Of a DNA stretch of 64,000 nt, positions 36,711 through 49,236 are shown in pieces; position 1 is the stretch's first letter, and each line of letters starts with the position of its first letter. Below the pieces are notes generated by a model. The model saw nothing but the letters and a program-made list of their open reading frames with translations. It was not told the origin of the DNA and ran no database searches. The DNA comes from Poronia punctata (taxonomy: Eukaryota > Ascomycota > Sordariomycetes > Xylariales > Xylariaceae), in NCBI GenBank assembly GCA_022579005.1, contig MU401623.1, positions 22,700-86,699 of the forward strand, read 5' to 3'. The translations under genes and the position numbers were made by a program.

Positions 36711-39700
36711 ATGTCTGAAGACGTGTCACGCTTTCTGTCCCAAGTTAAGGAGTTGGGCGAGCGGAGGCTCGAGGAAGATGAAGCTCGGTCGAGAGAGTTG
36801 GAGGAGAAGATATTACAAGACCGAAAGGAGCGGCAAGCCCGTCGTAGAGGTAAGAACTTGTTTGGGCCCTTGTCGCAGCACAACGCTGGACTTCCTACAC
36901 TTTTTTTTCTATTTTATTATCAATAGTCCCTGGCGCTAGACTACGCGAATCGAGGAATCTGCATTGCTTTGGGAGCCCCCTCATCGTTATCGATGTATTC
37001 TGCCACTGTGGAAGTTCGCCAGTACATCTACGCGGGGTTGTTTACTTCTACCTCGCACAGGGCTGATCCGCACGGCCATTATCCACCGCTTGCTCATAGT
37101 GGAAAAGGAGGCTAACATGTAGGCCCTTTCCTACTAGAACGTGCTAGGTCTATTTCACCTCAAAAGGACTCACCGGCAAACACACCGCCGCCTGTAATTC
37201 AACACACCGATCGTCACCGCCCGGGTCGTCTAGACTTGGCAGCGTCTCCTGCACTGGACCCACCAGTTGATTCCCGATCACGGTCCCCAACGAAAGTCGA
37301 AGAAAACATTATGGCTGCTACAGCTCCCACCTCGATCTCTCCTACCAAAGAGGACTCACCTCAACTAGACACGGAAAGCAAGCCCAATACCCCAGCCTCG
37401 CCCACTCACAGCGGCCCTATGAGCAGGGGTCTCTCATGGCAGAGACGGCCTGATTCGCAGGCCTCTGAACGGCCGAGGAGCCGGCCACTGTCCGTAGTTG
37501 CGGCCGAAAACGCCTCCCGTCCCTCCAACTCTACACCGGAACCGACGCCCACCGCCGAAAGTATACCTAGAGAGCAAATTGCCTCGACCTTATCTGCCAA
37601 GGACCCTTCGTGGTTTCGCCAGACAGCTGACAGAGGTGCAAACTCGGCCGCCTATCGACGAAACCAGGTCGAAGATACCGAAACTGTCGACCCGTCTTCC
37701 ACCCGATCTCAACTTCCCGGAATGTCTCGCAATACATCAGGCGAACCCCCTAAAGACGAGAGCAATTCTCGTCCCCAATCTTTGCCATTGCGGGGTGCAG
37801 TTACTTCCCCCATTAACCTGACTGATGCTCCAAAGCTGGGTCCACCCCTTGACATTGCTCAATCAGATGTCAGCTCTGGTCGGGAGTCGCAGGAACCTTT
37901 CTCCCCCTCGCTTGGTCGGACATCGCCTACCAGGGGAGAACGCCCTGTGTCGCCGACCAAGGGCGCAGGTGGCTTTGTGCAGAGCGCTTTGATGAAACGC
38001 TCCGACAGTGTGAGTAAAAGGTGGAATGTGCAATCGCCCACGGGTTTGCAACGTGGGGACTCGATCGCTTCCAATCGAACGAGCATGGCACCCCAGGTTC
38101 GACCGAAAAACTTCGTGCGCCAATCTTCGACTGAGCTCGCCGGTACGAACGGCGGTAAAGACGAAGGGCGCTCTGCATTGGAAACCGGTCAATCACTCGA
38201 ACCGGACTCTACTGCATCATCAGGGGTCCAAGCCCAGGGTCAGGACTCGGACAAGACCACGCCCCCAATTAGTCCCTCGAAGACGATGGACCCTCGTAGA
38301 TGGAGCCCGCAGAAGTCTAGCTGGTTAGAGTCGGCGCTGAAGAAGCCAGAGTCTCCCAAACCAAAGGCCGCGCCCCCCACGTCCACTCAGCCCGCCTGGA
38401 TGGCAGAACTCCAAAAGGCAAAGGCCCAAAAGGCCTCCAACCCCAGCATGGAGAGCGGCAAACCTGCTGTCCCCCATAAGCACCAAGTGAGCATCGGTGG
38501 ACTTATGAGGTCTTCAGCGCCCGGCACGACCGTTTCCTCCCCTGGACTGGGCATTCTCCATAGCCCGTCTCCCTCGGCCAGCAGTATCACTACTAGCGCT
38601 ACCCAGAATATCAAACCCCGGGAATCGCGATCGCCAACAATCACAAGCTTGGCGAAGCCAGAATCCGAGCCGGCCGGCGAAGTGAAGACAGCGGAACCGT
38701 CATCCACGTTGAACAAAGTTAAGCCTGAAACTCCGCCGAAGAAGGACTTCAGGGCAAGTTTGAAGCCTAGAGCTCCGCCGCCGACCGCAGCTTCTACCGG
38801 CTCGCCACAAGTAGAGTTCAAGAACGTATTCGGAAACCTTCGCAAAACCGCAACTCAGAACTATGTGGCGCCCGATGAACTAAAGGGCAATATTGCCAGA
38901 GGAAAGGCGGCATTGAACGCGACTGGCGGGCCACAGAAATCGGAGCTCAAGGATGAGTTCAAAGAATCAATCTTGGCCAAGAAAAAGGAGTTCCAGGCGG
39001 CTCAGTCGGAAGGGCGGAGTGCGGTGAGAAATAACAGCGTCTCGGGCGAAAAGTCAGTCCCTGAAGGGCTTCAAAGGCTTGCTGAACTTGGTCGTCCGGG
39101 TACCATCAAGCGAGGCTCTGTGTCCGAAGTTTCGGGAACAGAATTGCGAAGGCCGAGCGTTGCCCCGAAGCCTGAAATCATACCGGAGAGCTCTATATCA
39201 AAGTTGGAGCGTGGTAGTAATCCGGATATTCGTAGCTCGGTCATAGGACCGCCGAGCTCAAACATTGAACGAGATGTAACTCGACAGCGCTCATCCACAC
39301 AGGGTCTCCCGATATTCCACTCTCGCGGTGGGTCGATAGATCAGCCCAAAGAGTCCAATGTACCAGGACGTCTTCCAGGAAGGATGAGTGGGAACCTGGC
39401 CAACCGATTTAACCCTGCTCTTGCTGGCCTCCTTGCCAAGGGCCCCCCTCCTATGACCTCTAGTCCGAGCCCGACGCTACGAGGAATGTCTTCGGAGACG
39501 GCATCGAATTCGGCGGCCGAGAAGACTAGCAGTGAATCTGGTCCTGGTCCCAAGCTAACTCACATGACGAAGAATCGGGCACGCGGTCCTAAGAGGAAAG
39601 CCCCGACGATAGCCTCTGCGCCAGCCACCACCACTTCACATGCCCAATCCAGCAACAGCAAAGGCCCAATCCAAGAAACGACAGTTACCGGACAGGATAC

Positions 39701-41690
39701 CCTAGTTCAATCGCCAGAACCGGTAGGCATGACCCCTACTGAGTTGCCAAAGAAGGAGACCCCTGCGCCCACACCACCACGCCCAAAGCCTTTGAGATTG
39801 GTAAGTGCATCAAAGGCGCCTAAATCCCTGGCGTTTGACGAGGATTCAAATACACGACCAAAGCGAGAAGATAAAACAGAGTTCCGAGATGAAGTACCCG
39901 CGCCTGCAACTCAAATGCGCCAACCTGAGACGGAAGGGTCGGCGGCGGGAGCCAAAGATGACACTTCACAGCCTCCATCGCCCAGGAAACTTGATACAAG
40001 CCGAGTCTCGCGTTTCGTGGACCCTACGTCGTTGGCGAACAGGTTCGAAAACAGCGGCGCCACGGAAGCAATAAAGCCGGCCAAGTCCTTCTTGGACAGA
40101 ATTCCGTCCCAAGATGCACAGGTTACACCCCAACCTCGGTCACCTTCGCTTAATAAGCCCAAGGTACCTTTACCGGAATCCGCGTCCACAACGCCAAAAC
40201 GGCAGGAATCTCCGGCGCCGGAGACGGAGCCCAATGCCGCCGAACCTATTCCACAACCGAGTGCCCCGCTAGGTCCCAGACCATTGCCGAAACCGCCAGG
40301 TCTAGTTAGCAGAGTATCTTTGGACTCATCGCCGAGGGCGTTGCCTCAAGAGCCGAAGCAGCAGGTACTTTCCTCGCCTACACCAGGAAGAGCCTCGCTG
40401 GCTATTGCTGAGTCCCCAATGCGATCGCCCACCAAGCAGTCTGCCGACATTTCAGACTCGCTCCGGGACTTCTTTGGTCCCGAACGGCCGGTGAGAAATT
40501 ATCGTGTCGATACTGCCAGCCTGTTAGCGCAACGGCCGACGGTAGCGTCGCGGAAAATCCATACCTTGAGCACCCAGCTTTTCCAGTTCTTGTCAGATGG
40601 CAAGAAGGTGCCCGTACCAGGGCATAACGAACGGACGTTGTTTGAACGTGAAATGTACCTGTGTGTGCACTCGTTCAAGGATGAGAAGGACAACCAGATG
40701 GTCGAAGTATACTTCTGGGCTGGGGATGAAGTGCCGCGCTCAGCCATCGACGATGCGGCCATCTTCGTGTCGCGAGAGGCGCGTTCCTTTGGCGGCACAC
40801 TCATCAAGCTTAGGCAAGGCAAGGAGACGGCGGGCTTCCTCCAGGCGCTTGGAGGTGTCGTCATCGTACAACGGGGCGAGGGTAATAAGTTTGACTCTCT
40901 GGCACCACACATGCTCTGCGGCCGGAGATATATGGGACACGTGGTTTTTGACGAGGTCGACTTCACGCCATCGGTCCTGTGCTCCGGATTCCCCTATGTC
41001 ATCACGCACGCGGGAAGATGCTACTTGTGGAAAGGTAAAGGTAGCAGTGTTGACGAGCTGAGCTGCGCACGTCTAATAGGAATGGAATTTGCGCTGTCGG
41101 GCGAAATGGAGGAGTTTGAAGAGGGCCGTGAGCCGGCACCGTTCTGGGATCTTTTTGATGGTGCCAACAGATTCGGCTCGGCAGATCACTGGCGACTCAA
41201 GCCCAACTACGACAAATATTGCAGTAGGCTATTCCTTTCGGATGCGGCCTCTCAGCAGCAGGTAAGTTGGCCAGATATCATCAGGCCAGGGACGCAACGC
41301 ATGACTAACAAGCGCGCGTGGCCTCAGATTGTAGAGCTATCTACGTATACGCAAGCCGATTTACACGCCACGAATATTTACGTCATCGACGCCTTCTTCG
41401 AGCTATACATCGTTGTGGGATCACAGGCCCAGTCGCAGTATCCGTCCTTCCACAACGCCCTAGACTTTGCGCAGGAATACGCAATCTTGGCGGCTGGTAT
41501 GGAGGATAGGCCCTTTGTTCCCATCTCGACCGTGGTGCTCGAGGGCATCCCACGAGATATGAAGAGCGTGTTTCGCAAGTGGCAGGACAGTTTGAGCCCC
41601 ACCATGACGAACACGAGTACGGGCCTCAAGCGAGGCCGCAGTCTCAAGATTGTCTCGTTGAACCAGGCGTTACAGGCTTTAAGCGACTAG
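36711..41690 (+). CDS. DUF4045/gelsolin-repeat protein, 1541 aa
   Basis: Exons are 36711-36849, 37138-41261 and 41328-41690. The short first exon encodes a charged helix (MSEDVSRFLSQVKEL...KERQARR) and joins in phase to ERARSISPQK. A long Ser/Pro/Lys-rich disordered region follows, with many SPTK/SPxK sites (DUF4045 type). The conserved core NVFGNLRKTATQNYVAPDEL and the KDEFKESILAKKKEFQ helix lie in its middle. From about residue 1190 come gelsolin-type repeats (LFQFLSDGKK, VEVYFWAGDEVP, CYLWKGKGSS, ELYIVVGSQAQ). Such proteins are thought to touch actin; the many proline-directed phosphosites suggest cell-cycle or polarity control (inference). The second intron, 66 nt, is a multiple of three with no stop, so a retained-intron form would still be translated. 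Confidence 0.9.
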
Positions 41691-43255
41691 GATCCGTCTT
41701 ATTTTGCCTGGCGATGATGGAACTTTGGGAGGCGTCATGAGTGACTGTGATCGTCGTTACGAACCGCGTGTACGGAGCATATTAGGCAGGCAGAAGAGGC
41801 GCTTGTCATTTGTAATATACTGAGCATGTGTCGGCGGGTTTGGGGTTGGGGCGTAAGGTCATCATACATCTTTTGTCGGGGAAAGGAGACATGGCGTCAA
41901 CATCAGCATCTCGGGGATTTCAGTGTCTGGCGGTGATGGGGACAGGTTCGAAACCTGGGTTATTGCCGGTTTAAAAAAGAAAACAAAGTAAAGAAGATGA
42001 TGAAGAACAGTATTTACCTACTCAAATACTAAAGTCCAACCTAGCCTTACCTATAAACGTGCGTGTGACGTACTTTGGATTCGAAATTATACGTGGATGA
42101 CGAGTACCGCAACTTGAACTACCTACTTTAACCACCACGGCCGACCCCTCGGCTAGCAGCTCACAAACCCGACTCACGTAATTCCTCATGATTGAGTAAA
42201 CTAAACATAAAGGTCTGATAGACACGTTTTTTCCTACAGCCTTTTTGAACAGTTGCTTTAAGTCTAGGAGGTAGGTTAGGTCAGGTAGGTACATGTATGC
42301 TTGACCATCCAATTTTATTGTCACTTATACTTTAGACTACGAGTATATACGTACGTACGCACCTACGTATGTAGTAAGGAGATGTACGTGTGCAACAACA
42401 GCAACAACAACAACAACAACATATGCAATGAAAGCAAGTGAGTTTCTTTTTAACGTAAAAACCAAAGACCTATATATAGAGGTTGTTGTTTAATTCAAGT
42501 TTAAACGTAGGAGATAACTTAACTTACTTTACTTGCACATTTACGTTCCTTTATCATTTAAATGGGGGGTTTTCTTTTTCTTTTCTTTTTCTTTTTTTTC
42601 TCTTTTTTTCTTCTTTTTTTTTGGTTTTAGCCTTGGTGTATATGTATGTATGTATATGTACAGTTTGCTACGAGTAAGTTATGCAGGAAGATACGTGGAT
42701 ACTTTAGATAGATAGCGACGTTCGGACAGAAATGGCATGTTATAGTTAACACACACAAGTTACCTACCCTAACTTATTGAAAGCCAACAATCAAATACAC
42801 AACATAATCATTTTGCCTTGTAGTAGGATATAGATAGTGTGAAACTTGTTTCGGCAACTTGCAGAAAAGAAAGAGCGAATTGCCAGCTCGATGTGTTTTC
42901 GGATTTATATTGGCTTGTGTAAAAATGTAATATGTGGTGGACTGGTAGGTATGTGGCACGTTGTACAAACTTTATTAGAGTTGGACTACATGTATAAAAA
43001 GCCGGTTCTTTGTGTGTAGCATTGGCTGAAGAGGAAGACGTGCGATGATAGTAGGGTTAATATTCGGTCATCTATGTGTCACTGAGAGACTGTTACTAAT
43101 TGCAACGGAGATGAGAAAGTTGCATTTGCGGGTATTGTAGACATATGTATATAGAATATATTTTTAATCTCTCGACAAATATCAGTCGCTCCGACCTGAT
43201 TAATAATTAATTACAAGCCTCACTTGTCGTTATCATAATATGCTATATAGCAAAA
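41691..43255. other. Intergenic region with simple repeats
   Basis: About 1.6 kb without a gene. It contains a CAA tract (about 42392-42421), TTTC-rich runs (42570-42625), TATG repeats, and TACGAGTA octamers at 42338 and 42669. Sequence becomes low-complexity towards the G run at 43256. Confidence 0.6.
42392..42421. repeat. (CAA)n microsatellite
   Basis: CAA trinucleotide tract of about 30 nt in non-coding DNA, interrupted once (CAGCAA). Confidence 0.85.
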
Positions 43256-43418
43256 GGGGGGGGGGGGGGGGGGGGGGGATGGAATTGGGCCTCGGGCAAA
43301 CAACGCAGGGCCACGAACAAAAAAACCAAAAAAATAAAAAGTATGAAGAATACCCCAAACCCACAAAGNNNNNNNNNNGGCCCCCCCCCCCGACCCCCCC
43401 CCCCCCCCCCCCCCCCCG

Positions 43419-43457
<39 letters not shown>
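43256..43457. other. Assembly gap flanked by poly-G and poly-C runs
   Basis: A run of 23 G (43256-43278), about 90 bp of noisy sequence, ten N (43369-43378), then a 77-nt C-rich tract (43381-43457). The sequence after the G run (GGAATTGGGCC...GGGCAA) resembles that after the C run (GGAATTGAGCC...GGGCAA), so the same locus may have been assembled twice with errors. The Gly- and Pro-rich open frames here are artefacts. Confidence 0.85.
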
Positions 43458-43459
<2 letters not shown>

Positions 43460-43672
43460 AATTGAGCCGAGGGGCAAGTCCGCTGTGCGCCGGTCAAATA
43501 TCCTCATATCCTAGTCAATATGCTTTTTGACCAAGAGCCCCAAAAGAGCGTAGGAAAGCCGTGAAATTTCAAAGTAAACCCCAGCCCACTCATACTTGGT
43601 TGTAACTCGCTGGTTCGTGGGACACTGGATGAGAGTCCGGCATCTTGAACGAGCTGAAAAACGTCGGCACGT

Positions 43673-45436
43673 TTAGAGCATGGCAACAAGACCAGCCGCA
43701 CCCAAAATCAGGGCGGCGATGGGAGTGGCACGAGGCGCAAGTGCCGTCGCCACCGGTTCGGAGGTAGAGCTAGAGGCACCGGGATAGGTGGGGTAAGTGG
43801 GATAGACGGCACTAGTTTCGACACTCGTTACTACGGAGGAGTAGGTCACGCCCGTGAGGATGGTCGTGGGGTATACGACAGTGATCGGGGGTCCGGATCG
43901 GGTAATGACGGTCGTGTTACTATAAGTGACGACGACGGTGGGATGAGCCGTAACAGTGTTGCCGACCGTGGCTTCGGATGTGATGGTTATCTCGACCTCC
44001 TCGGTCACGGTGCAGGGGATGGTTTCAGTTTTCGTAAACTCCTCGGTAACGGTAGCCGTCAAGGTGTTGGTGTCGGTGACGAAAACCGTAACACCCTTGG
44101 AGACAGTGGCGTACGTGGTCTCTTCCTCAGTAACAGTCTCGTATACCGACGTGGCGACGTGTTCCGTGACGGTATAAGAGGTGTATTCCGTCTTGGTCAC
44201 TGGAACCTCTGTCACATATGTAGACGTAGATGTCCACGTGACCACAACAGTCTCCCCACCAACCGTCTTCGTTTCCGTTACAGGACACAGCGAGGTCTTG
44301 GTGGTCACTACTACCGCGGCTGTAGTCTTAGTCACCGGCGGCGCCGTCTCGATGGCAGTCTTGGTAGCAACGACTTCAGTGACGATTGTAGAGGTAGACA
44401 AGTAAGTGACAGTGATGGTCTCCCCACCGACCGTCTGTGTCTCCGTGACGGGGCACAGCGTGGTCTTTGTGGTATACACTATCCCCTTCGTCGTCTCTAC
44501 CACCGGGGGAGCCGTTTCGATGTCGGTCTTGGTAGCCACAACTTCGGTGACGATTGTAGAAGTAGATAGCCATGTTACAGTGATGGTCTCTCCTCCTACA
44601 GTCTTCGTCTCCGTTATCGGGCACAGAGAGGTCTTGGTAGTGTACACCACCTCGCCTTCTGTTTTAGTGACTGGAGGCGAAGAGACGAAGGCGGTCTCGG
44701 TTTCCCCAACCTCGGTAACAATCGTAGCAGTGGACGTCCAGGTGACGACGACCGTCTCCCCACCCAAAGTCTGTGTCTCTGTCACGGGGCAAAGCGAGGT
44801 CTTAGTAGTGTAGACAACTTCCTCTGCAGTCTTGGTGACATCAGGGGCGGTAGCGGTAGCAACAACAGTCGTATCCACATAGGTGACTACAACACTGGTC
44901 GTCGTGTAGACATTCGTGTAGGTCGAGCCGCCGACAGTTTTGGTTTCCTGTAGGCCGAGGTCAGTGGGATCATGTCTCCGATGAGATGCAATGCAAAACT
45001 TGGGGTCACTTGGATCCCAAGATTAGACGTACAGTGACAGGGCATGTCGTAGTATAGGTAAGCTCGACCTGTGTGGTCGTGCCAACCGTGGTATCAGGCA
45101 GTGTCACTGTTGCCTCACCTCCACACTTTCCACCGGGACACTCCGTGACAACGATTGTCGAAGTGGTCAAGACAGTCTCGACATAGGTCCTGTAATTGTG
45201 CGTTAGTCCTAATAGATCAAGGTATACAGAATGAAGTATCTTTCTTACGATCCCCCAGAGGTGACGGTATTAGTCACTGGACAGGTAGTGACAGTGGTAT
45301 ATGTCGTCAGATAATCTGTTTTCGTGACCTCTGGGTGGCCATAGGTCGGTGTGATATGTGGCGGGGGCCCATAGCTGTAACTATTTCCAGCGATGGCCGA
45401 GGTGACCCAAGCAAGAATAGCTAGAGAGGACTTCAT
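43673..45436 (-). CDS. GPI-anchored cell-wall protein with 56-residue tandem repeats
   Basis: 539-aa surface protein. Exons are 45436-45249, 45189-45033 and 44947-43673. A signal peptide (MKSSLAILAWVTSAIAG) opens exon 1. The body is almost all Thr/Val/Ser with motifs such as TTYTTVTTCPVTNT, ECPGGKCGG and ETKTVGGSTY. Four tandem units of 56 residues follow, each built on VVYTTKTSLCPVTETQTVGGE and TSTIVTEV. Then come further Thr/Val strands and a hydrophobic C-terminal tail (TPIAALILGAAGLVAML) typical of GPI attachment. The paired cysteines in each unit could form inter-strand disulfides. A role as adhesin or wall structural protein is inferred from this architecture; no named adhesin domain is visible. 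Heavy O-glycosylation is expected. Confidence 0.85.
44147..44818 (-). repeat. Four tandem 168-bp coding repeats
   Basis: Within the GPI-protein gene, four consecutive units of 56 codons start VVYTTKTSLCP (44818), VVYTTKTSLCP, IVYTTKTTLCP and VVVTTKTSLCP. The first three have identical length. The fourth diverges after its TYVTEVPVTKT segment. Confidence 0.85.
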
Positions 45437-48400
45437 GATTTCCGGTAGCTCAGCCTGAGAACGAAGGTAGCAACGAGAGTACTGATGACCGATACTTCAA
45501 GTAACCTTAACGACCGAGCTACTTGATAGGCTGGCTGGCTAGCAGGAATCAACGATGGATTTTTACAAGCTCGTGGGTGAGGGAGAGGAGAGGAGACTGG
45601 AAGAGGGATGGATATCGGGCGGTCTTATAGCCATATAATGTATCGACCCCGCCTAAGAAAGAGGGAAGATGGCCGAATTGGGCTTATGAGATGGACAGGG
45701 GATCCGAAAGCCTGCCTCTCATGGCACCGCATGGGTCGATATGAATTCATATTGGGTAGTAGGCATCGGATGCCCCGTCCTTTGCCGTGCAGAAGAGGCA
45801 GACAGGTAGGGTTAGACAACACGAATAGTAATACAAGACTAATAGAAGCCTCTGGGGGCCAATAAGGTGCATGTAGGAGGAGGAAGAAGCAACGGCAGCA
45901 ACAGACGTTTGATGGTATCCATCGTCGTCCTGTCCTTGGATAGACCCAGGCTCCAGGTCGTTCAGCCCGTTGCCACCACCAATTGTCTGCGGTGTTCTTA
46001 GATGATGTGCGCAAAATCAAACCAGGGCCAATGGCAAGCCTCTATCGTGGGAGGCTGGAAGGGCAGCTCTGAGCTAGCTGCTGTGCTCCGGCCGATGGAT
46101 ATGCAAGCCAAGAGTTCTTCAACTGTGTGAGTTGTGTTGTCGAGCAGAAGAAGGCTAATCTGTGCAAACAAACAAAATGGTAAACCCACCAGGGGTTATC
46201 CACGTTGCCTGAGATACGGTGCGACATGATGTCAGACTGGGCGGGCAGCGTTCTCGTTCTGCAGGCTTTGTATTGACTAGATGTCCATATCAGGCCACAA
46301 CCCTGGGTATGCCCTATGCATTCTCCTACCCGAATATCAAGGCATGGGGCGCCAGATAAAGGGCGCAGGTAAACACGATGCTGTGTAACCCATTCGAGAG
46401 GGCAAGGGCAGGCCTGCTGTCAGGACGACATTGGCCCATCGCTTCTGCCATCATCTGCCCTTATCGAGCTTAGCAACCGGTGCATAACAGAGCCCAGTGC
46501 CGACCTTGAAGTCCCACCTCGATGCTGCTGTAATTCAACTCGGCATATTGTTGAAACGGCTTAGAATGCAAGATGCCACGGAGCTGTTACGTCGATCCAG
46601 CGCCTTGCGTTTGACGGGTTCAGAAGGTACGGTAGTATTTGCAGTTTTGCCCAGTTATCCTGGGGTCTTGGATAACATATCCACGCTAGATAGTAGATAG
46701 TCTAAAGTGGCCCTGTACTATCAGTATATCTCCCGAGTGACGAAAATCCGGATCGAGTAATGGTTGCGTTGAAGAAAAGCATGGCTGTTATGCACCCAAT
46801 GCTTATCCCACCCCGCAAAACCGCAGCGGCTTCGACGACGGCATTGGCCGCCACCAGCTGCCACTTACCTATCGTTGTTGTAGGTACTAGGTAAGTAGGT
46901 AGGTGGTATAGAACCTTTAGATATCTTCCCCCCGTCAACAAACCCTCACCAAGGTTACCTGCCAATGAGCCGACGATGATTTTGGTGAATCATAAGATGG
47001 GTAATCACTTACTTCTTTTCTGTGGCGGTGCATCCCCTTGTCATGTACCATACAACGAAAATACCATATCCAGAACAGGCAAATCAACGAGGTCCCATGA
47101 TACCGAGTCACATCAGTCTAGGGAAATTGAAGAGAATAAACAGCGAAACCGGCGGGACTGGCAAATAGCGGAGGGGGAGGTGGCGGCAGATTTGCTTCTC
47201 CGGACCTCCATTGTCTAGAGGCATGGTAACATGCTGTACGTAAGCAGACCATTGACCATTTCCAACAGGCGACCTATCGGAGCCGTCCAAGGCGTACTTC
47301 CCGGTCGGGTCGGGCATATGCGCACGACATTCGCAGATGAACAGGCATTCTCGTGCGCTGGAAACTTACTGTAGCAGCAGCTGTACCCGGTCCATTTTTC
47401 GCTTTCTGTTCACTTGACAACGAAGGTGGACTTTTGCCCAAGTCAAATTCTTCAAGTTTCCGACTCTCCTAGAGACTAGCAATGTGGCGCCGGGTCGCAC
47501 AATGTTGAGTACTTGGTAAGAATCAACATAGCCTTTGGAACACAATACTCATATGTTGAGTCCCGCTGGGCGGGTACAACAAAGACGATGGGGGGAGGCC
47601 TTGATAGAAGGAAAGGGTGCGATAATGCGCAGGCGTCGCTAAACATTAATTCAATAGGTAAAGTAAGTACCTACACTGTCGTGTGGAACAGGCGACTTTC
47701 AACTCGTATCCGGAAAGCACTCTTCCTATCCACCAGTATACAAGTGACTCCCAATGTATGGCTGTTCTGATTTAGATGAAATGATTATGGCCGAATGTAG
47801 GAATAAATAGAATCGAGTGGCATACTTCAGGTAGGTACCGACTGGCTGTGAAACAGGTTCAAGTATAATCTACGTCGTACCTACCACCCATCATTTAATC
47901 GAGTGGAAGGCACACATTATATCGCAGCTACCTGGCGAATAGTCGTTCACGGTGAGCTAGTTTGTGTGCCCTCCGTTTTTGTCCACAACCTCTATTATCC
48001 GTTTAATCATAACACCGAATAAAGGTCGCAGGTCTTCAGAAAAACGAGGCCGTATTACATAATATGCCCTCTACATGTCGGTTACAATGATTGAATCTTC
48101 CCACAGCACAAATCATCCGGCCGCGCTAAAGATATGAAATGTACCATACCTGTAATATGTAAGCCTGCACGTTATATCAAAACTATCAGGTTGATGATAA
48201 GCTGAACCTCATATGGCACTTCCTTAATCCCATTATATATTGCGCCAATAGCACGTCCCTATTCCCTGGAGAGGAGGGAAAGTTGCCTCGGGGCGCCATA
48301 TGAAGGTCTTACGGTCTTACCATCAAGTAGGTGAAGAGCAATGCCGCCTCGTCTTATCATAACCGCAACCTTCTAACCTAAGTTCCAATATTTTGGTAAG

Positions 48401-48781
48401 GGGTAAATGCCAATCACATATATGTGCCTGGCCACACTTATGAACCCACCAGATTCTGGCAAATATCGAGCATGGAGGTAGACGTGGGTTGTGCGCTGTC
48501 AATATAGGGGCTGTCCAGTAACCAGTGACCCCCTTATCACACTTCTGCAGGCTCACTATCAGTATCAGATCTGCGTTTACTCTGCATCTGGCTCATAATG
48601 CAGTCTTTTTTTTATGGTTTACTTTTCCGTTCTCCCCCGAAATGAAGCTTGTCTCGAATGCTAGACTACTTCGACTTTTCTAATTTCATATGCCCACATC
48701 TCGAGCGCTTAGATGACGGATACACCAGCCTGGAATACATAAAGGCCGTATCTTAGGCAGAAGGAGCTATGAAAACTTGCC
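45437..48781. other. Gene-poor region
   Basis: About 3.3 kb upstream of the GPI-protein gene. Open frames are short, scattered on both strands and without domains or splice support. It includes the promoter of the GPI-protein gene and one TAGGTAGG-like cluster (46886-46903). I see no gene. Confidence 0.55.
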
Positions 48782-49236
48782 TTATTGTCCACATCGTTCA
48801 GTCATCTTTGGCTTCTCCTTAAAGCGAAGAACCCCATATGGGTGCAGTACGATCGTTTTCAGACCATTTACTGCGTCAACTAGGTAGTTATACCCCAAGG
48901 GCATCTTCAACTCATACCCAATACCTCATGAAGAGATTACCGAGTTCAACTACGTTCTCCATAAGCATGTCCATTCGACGAGGCACGTGTTGCTCTATAT
49001 GCGAGTTCCTCCAGCGTATGTCTCCAACGTATATTTCGACATATAATTTCGGTTCGTCTCCCAAGATAACGCAAGCCAGTGTAAGACTCTGTGTCCGCCG
49101 CGTCAGCCCACTTTCTCGGATCTAAGCCGAAAGTCTCGGGGATTATGTCCGGGTCCTTTGGGATCATGCTAAACAGCTAAGAAAGACCTACATCGGCAAA
49201 TTCTAGACGGACCGAGACATTGACAGTTACCGTCAT
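48782..49236 (-). pseudogene. Decayed gene, unrecognised family
   Basis: A frame beginning with ATG at 49236 (MTVTVNVSVRLEFAD) continues through one TAG at codon 20 into LFSMIPKDPDIIPETFGLDPRKWADAADTESYT. After a +1 shift it continues as LACVILGDEPKLYVEIYVGD...VPRRMDMLMENVVELGNLF. After another +1 shift it continues as YELKMPLGYNYLVDAVNG to a stop at 48782. Protein-like sequence therefore persists over about 150 codons across three frames, which suggests a gene broken by one nonsense and two frameshift changes. I do not recognise the family. The PxTFGLDPRKW part recalls cytochrome P450 but no haem-cysteine motif follows in any frame. Confidence 0.33.

Noticed and set aside
43220..43530. Gly-rich and Pro-rich open frames
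   Set aside because: They are translations of poly-G/poly-C and of N bases around an assembly gap.
43956..44813. Val/Ser/Thr-rich plus-strand open frames
   Set aside because: They are antisense readings of the tandem repeats of the GPI-protein gene, which has splice sites, signal peptide and GPI tail on the minus strand.
48946..49167. Cytochrome P450 fragment (DPDIIPETF...DPRKW)
   Set aside because: The usual haem-binding Cys motif does not follow in any frame, and the downstream residues do not resemble P450.
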